Positions 6,255 to 6,879 of a stretch of 6,879 nucleotides of DNA are shown piece by piece (the stretch's first letter is position 1; every line of letters starts with the position of its first letter). The position numbers and the translations under genes were made by a program. Source of the DNA: Gammaproteobacteria bacterium (GTDB lineage: Bacteria; Pseudomonadota; Gammaproteobacteria; Steroidobacterales; Steroidobacteraceae). The stretch lies in the NCBI GenBank assembly GCA_003156695.1, contig PMHN01000258.1:3054-9932 (forward strand), in the 5' to 3' direction. The notes under the pieces were generated by a model, which was not told the DNA's origin, made no database searches, and saw only the letters and a program-made list of their open reading frames with translations.

Positions 6255-6295
6255 GCCGCGGCCCGCTCGCAGGCGGGCGCTAAGCGCTCAGCCCG
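6255..6295. terminator. Hairpin region between convergent cyclase and pckG genes
   Basis: Only 36 bases separate the two convergent stop codons. GCCCGC (6261-6266) pairs with GCGGGC (6273-6278) around the loop TCGCAG. A second, overlapping stem, GCGCT/AGCGC, spans 6277-6287 next to the pckG stop codon. Neither strand shows a T-tract, so this is not a textbook intrinsic terminator. The location makes a shared, bidirectional transcription end likely. Confidence 0.4.
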
Positions 6296-6879
6296 CCAGC
6301 CCGGCCTCCGTCCGCGACAACTCCTGCAGCAACTCCTGCGGCAGGCGCTCACCGAACTGCGCAAGATACGCGCGCACTTCGGAAGTCTCCTTGCGCCACA
6401 GCGGCCCGTCCACGGACAGCAGTCCCGCCAGCGCCTCCGCGCTGACCTTCAGTCCCGCGGTATTGAGGTTCTTCGGCAGCCGCCCGATGGGCGAATCCAC
6501 GGCGTCGGCTTTGCCTGCACAGCGGTCCAGTATCCACGCCAGCACCCGCAGGTTCTCGCCGAAGCCGGGCCACAGAAACTTGCCCTGCGCATCGCGGCGG
6601 AACCAGTTGACGTGGTAGATGCGGGGCGCCTGCGTGAGCTTCGCGCCCACGTTCAGCCAGTGCTGCCAGTAGTCACCGAAGTTGTAGCCGCAGAACGGCT
6701 TCATCGCCATGGGGTCACGCCGCGTGACGCCGACCTGTCCCACCATCGCCGCGGTGGTTTCGGATGCAACCGAAGCGCCGACCAGGACACCGTGCTGCCA
6801 GTCGCGTGCCTCGTAGACCAGCGGCGCCACTTCGCGGCGGCGTCCGCCAAAGACCAGCGCCGTGATCGGCACGCCGCGC
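6288..6879 (-). CDS. pckG: Phosphoenolpyruvate carboxykinase (GTP), C-terminal part
   Basis: The last 196 residues of a minus-strand gene that runs off the right edge; the full family length is about 600 residues. The enzyme decarboxylates and phosphorylates oxaloacetate to PEP with GTP, the entry step of gluconeogenesis, in the cytoplasm. The visible part starts RGVPITALVFGGRRR and continues through VYEARDWQHGVLVGASVASE and DPMAMKPFCGYNFGDYWQHW, all family hallmarks. The guanine pocket is intact: in WFRRDAQGKFLWPGFGEN the three Phe residues (codons starting at 6602, 6578 and 6563) and the Asn (6554) match those that stack on the base in animal GTP enzymes. This excludes the ATP-type enzyme. 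The C-terminus is complete, ending at TGA 6290-6288. Promoter and start lie outside the window. The gene has no visible functional link to its neighbours. Confidence 0.95.
   Translation of the reverse strand, partial: RGVPITALVFGGRRREVAPLVYEARDWQHGVLVGASVASETTAAMVGQVGVTRRDPMAMKPFCGYNFGDYWQHWLNVGAKLTQAPRIYHVNWFRRDAQGKFLWPGFGENLRVLAWILDRCAGKADAVDSPIGRLPKNLNTAGLKVSAEALAGLLSVDGPLWRKETSEVRAYLAQFGERLPQELLQELSRTEAGLAG

Overview
This window is GC-rich DNA with dense short overlapping ORF shadows. Its clear genes point to a proteobacterium, most likely an environmental gammaproteobacterium of a Steroidobacter/Nevskia/Xanthomonas-like lineage. The placement rests on a DusA-type dihydrouridine synthase, a GTP-type PEP carboxykinase and a class III cyclase-FHA protein lying together. 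It is inference, because no rRNA or other phylogenetic marker is present.

Layout. (1) Positions 1-2359, minus strand: a compact operon, transcribed right to left. It encodes a catalytic-domain-only lipoxygenase (776-2359), a small protein with a Pro-Cys-Pro motif resembling heme-thiolate peroxidases/peroxygenases (133-768), and the N-terminus of an isochorismatase-family hydrolase (1-119, cut by the window edge). Gaps are only 7 and 13 bases and each gene has its own Shine-Dalgarno. (2) 2360-4209: a gene-poor, accessory-looking stretch. It holds a small plus-strand gene of unknown function with an apparent one-base frameshift (2641-2903), a degenerate GGDEF protein on the minus strand (3109-3732), a possible decayed small gene (3780-4048), and several inverted repeats. 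The most striking repeat is a 15-bp stem that begins at the GGDEF stop codon, encloses about 82 bases with two further hairpins, and is followed by a T-tract. (3) 4210-6879: housekeeping and signalling genes. These are dusA (plus), an adenylate cyclase-FHA protein (plus) with a consensus -10 box unusually close to its start, and convergent pckG (minus, 5' end beyond the window), separated by a GC-rich hairpin region.

How the genes may work together. The lipoxygenase would oxygenate a polyunsaturated fatty acid to a hydroperoxide. The downstream heme-thiolate-like protein is a plausible partner that would use the hydroperoxide or rearrange it, giving a possible bacterial oxylipin pathway. This pairing is the best candidate for an undescribed system here, but it is inferred from motifs and gene order. 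The degenerate GGDEF protein lacks the metal and active-site residues and more likely acts as a binding or regulatory domain than as a diguanylate cyclase. DusA modifies tRNA, the cyclase-FHA protein links cAMP synthesis to phosphothreonine recognition, and PckG interconverts oxaloacetate and PEP.
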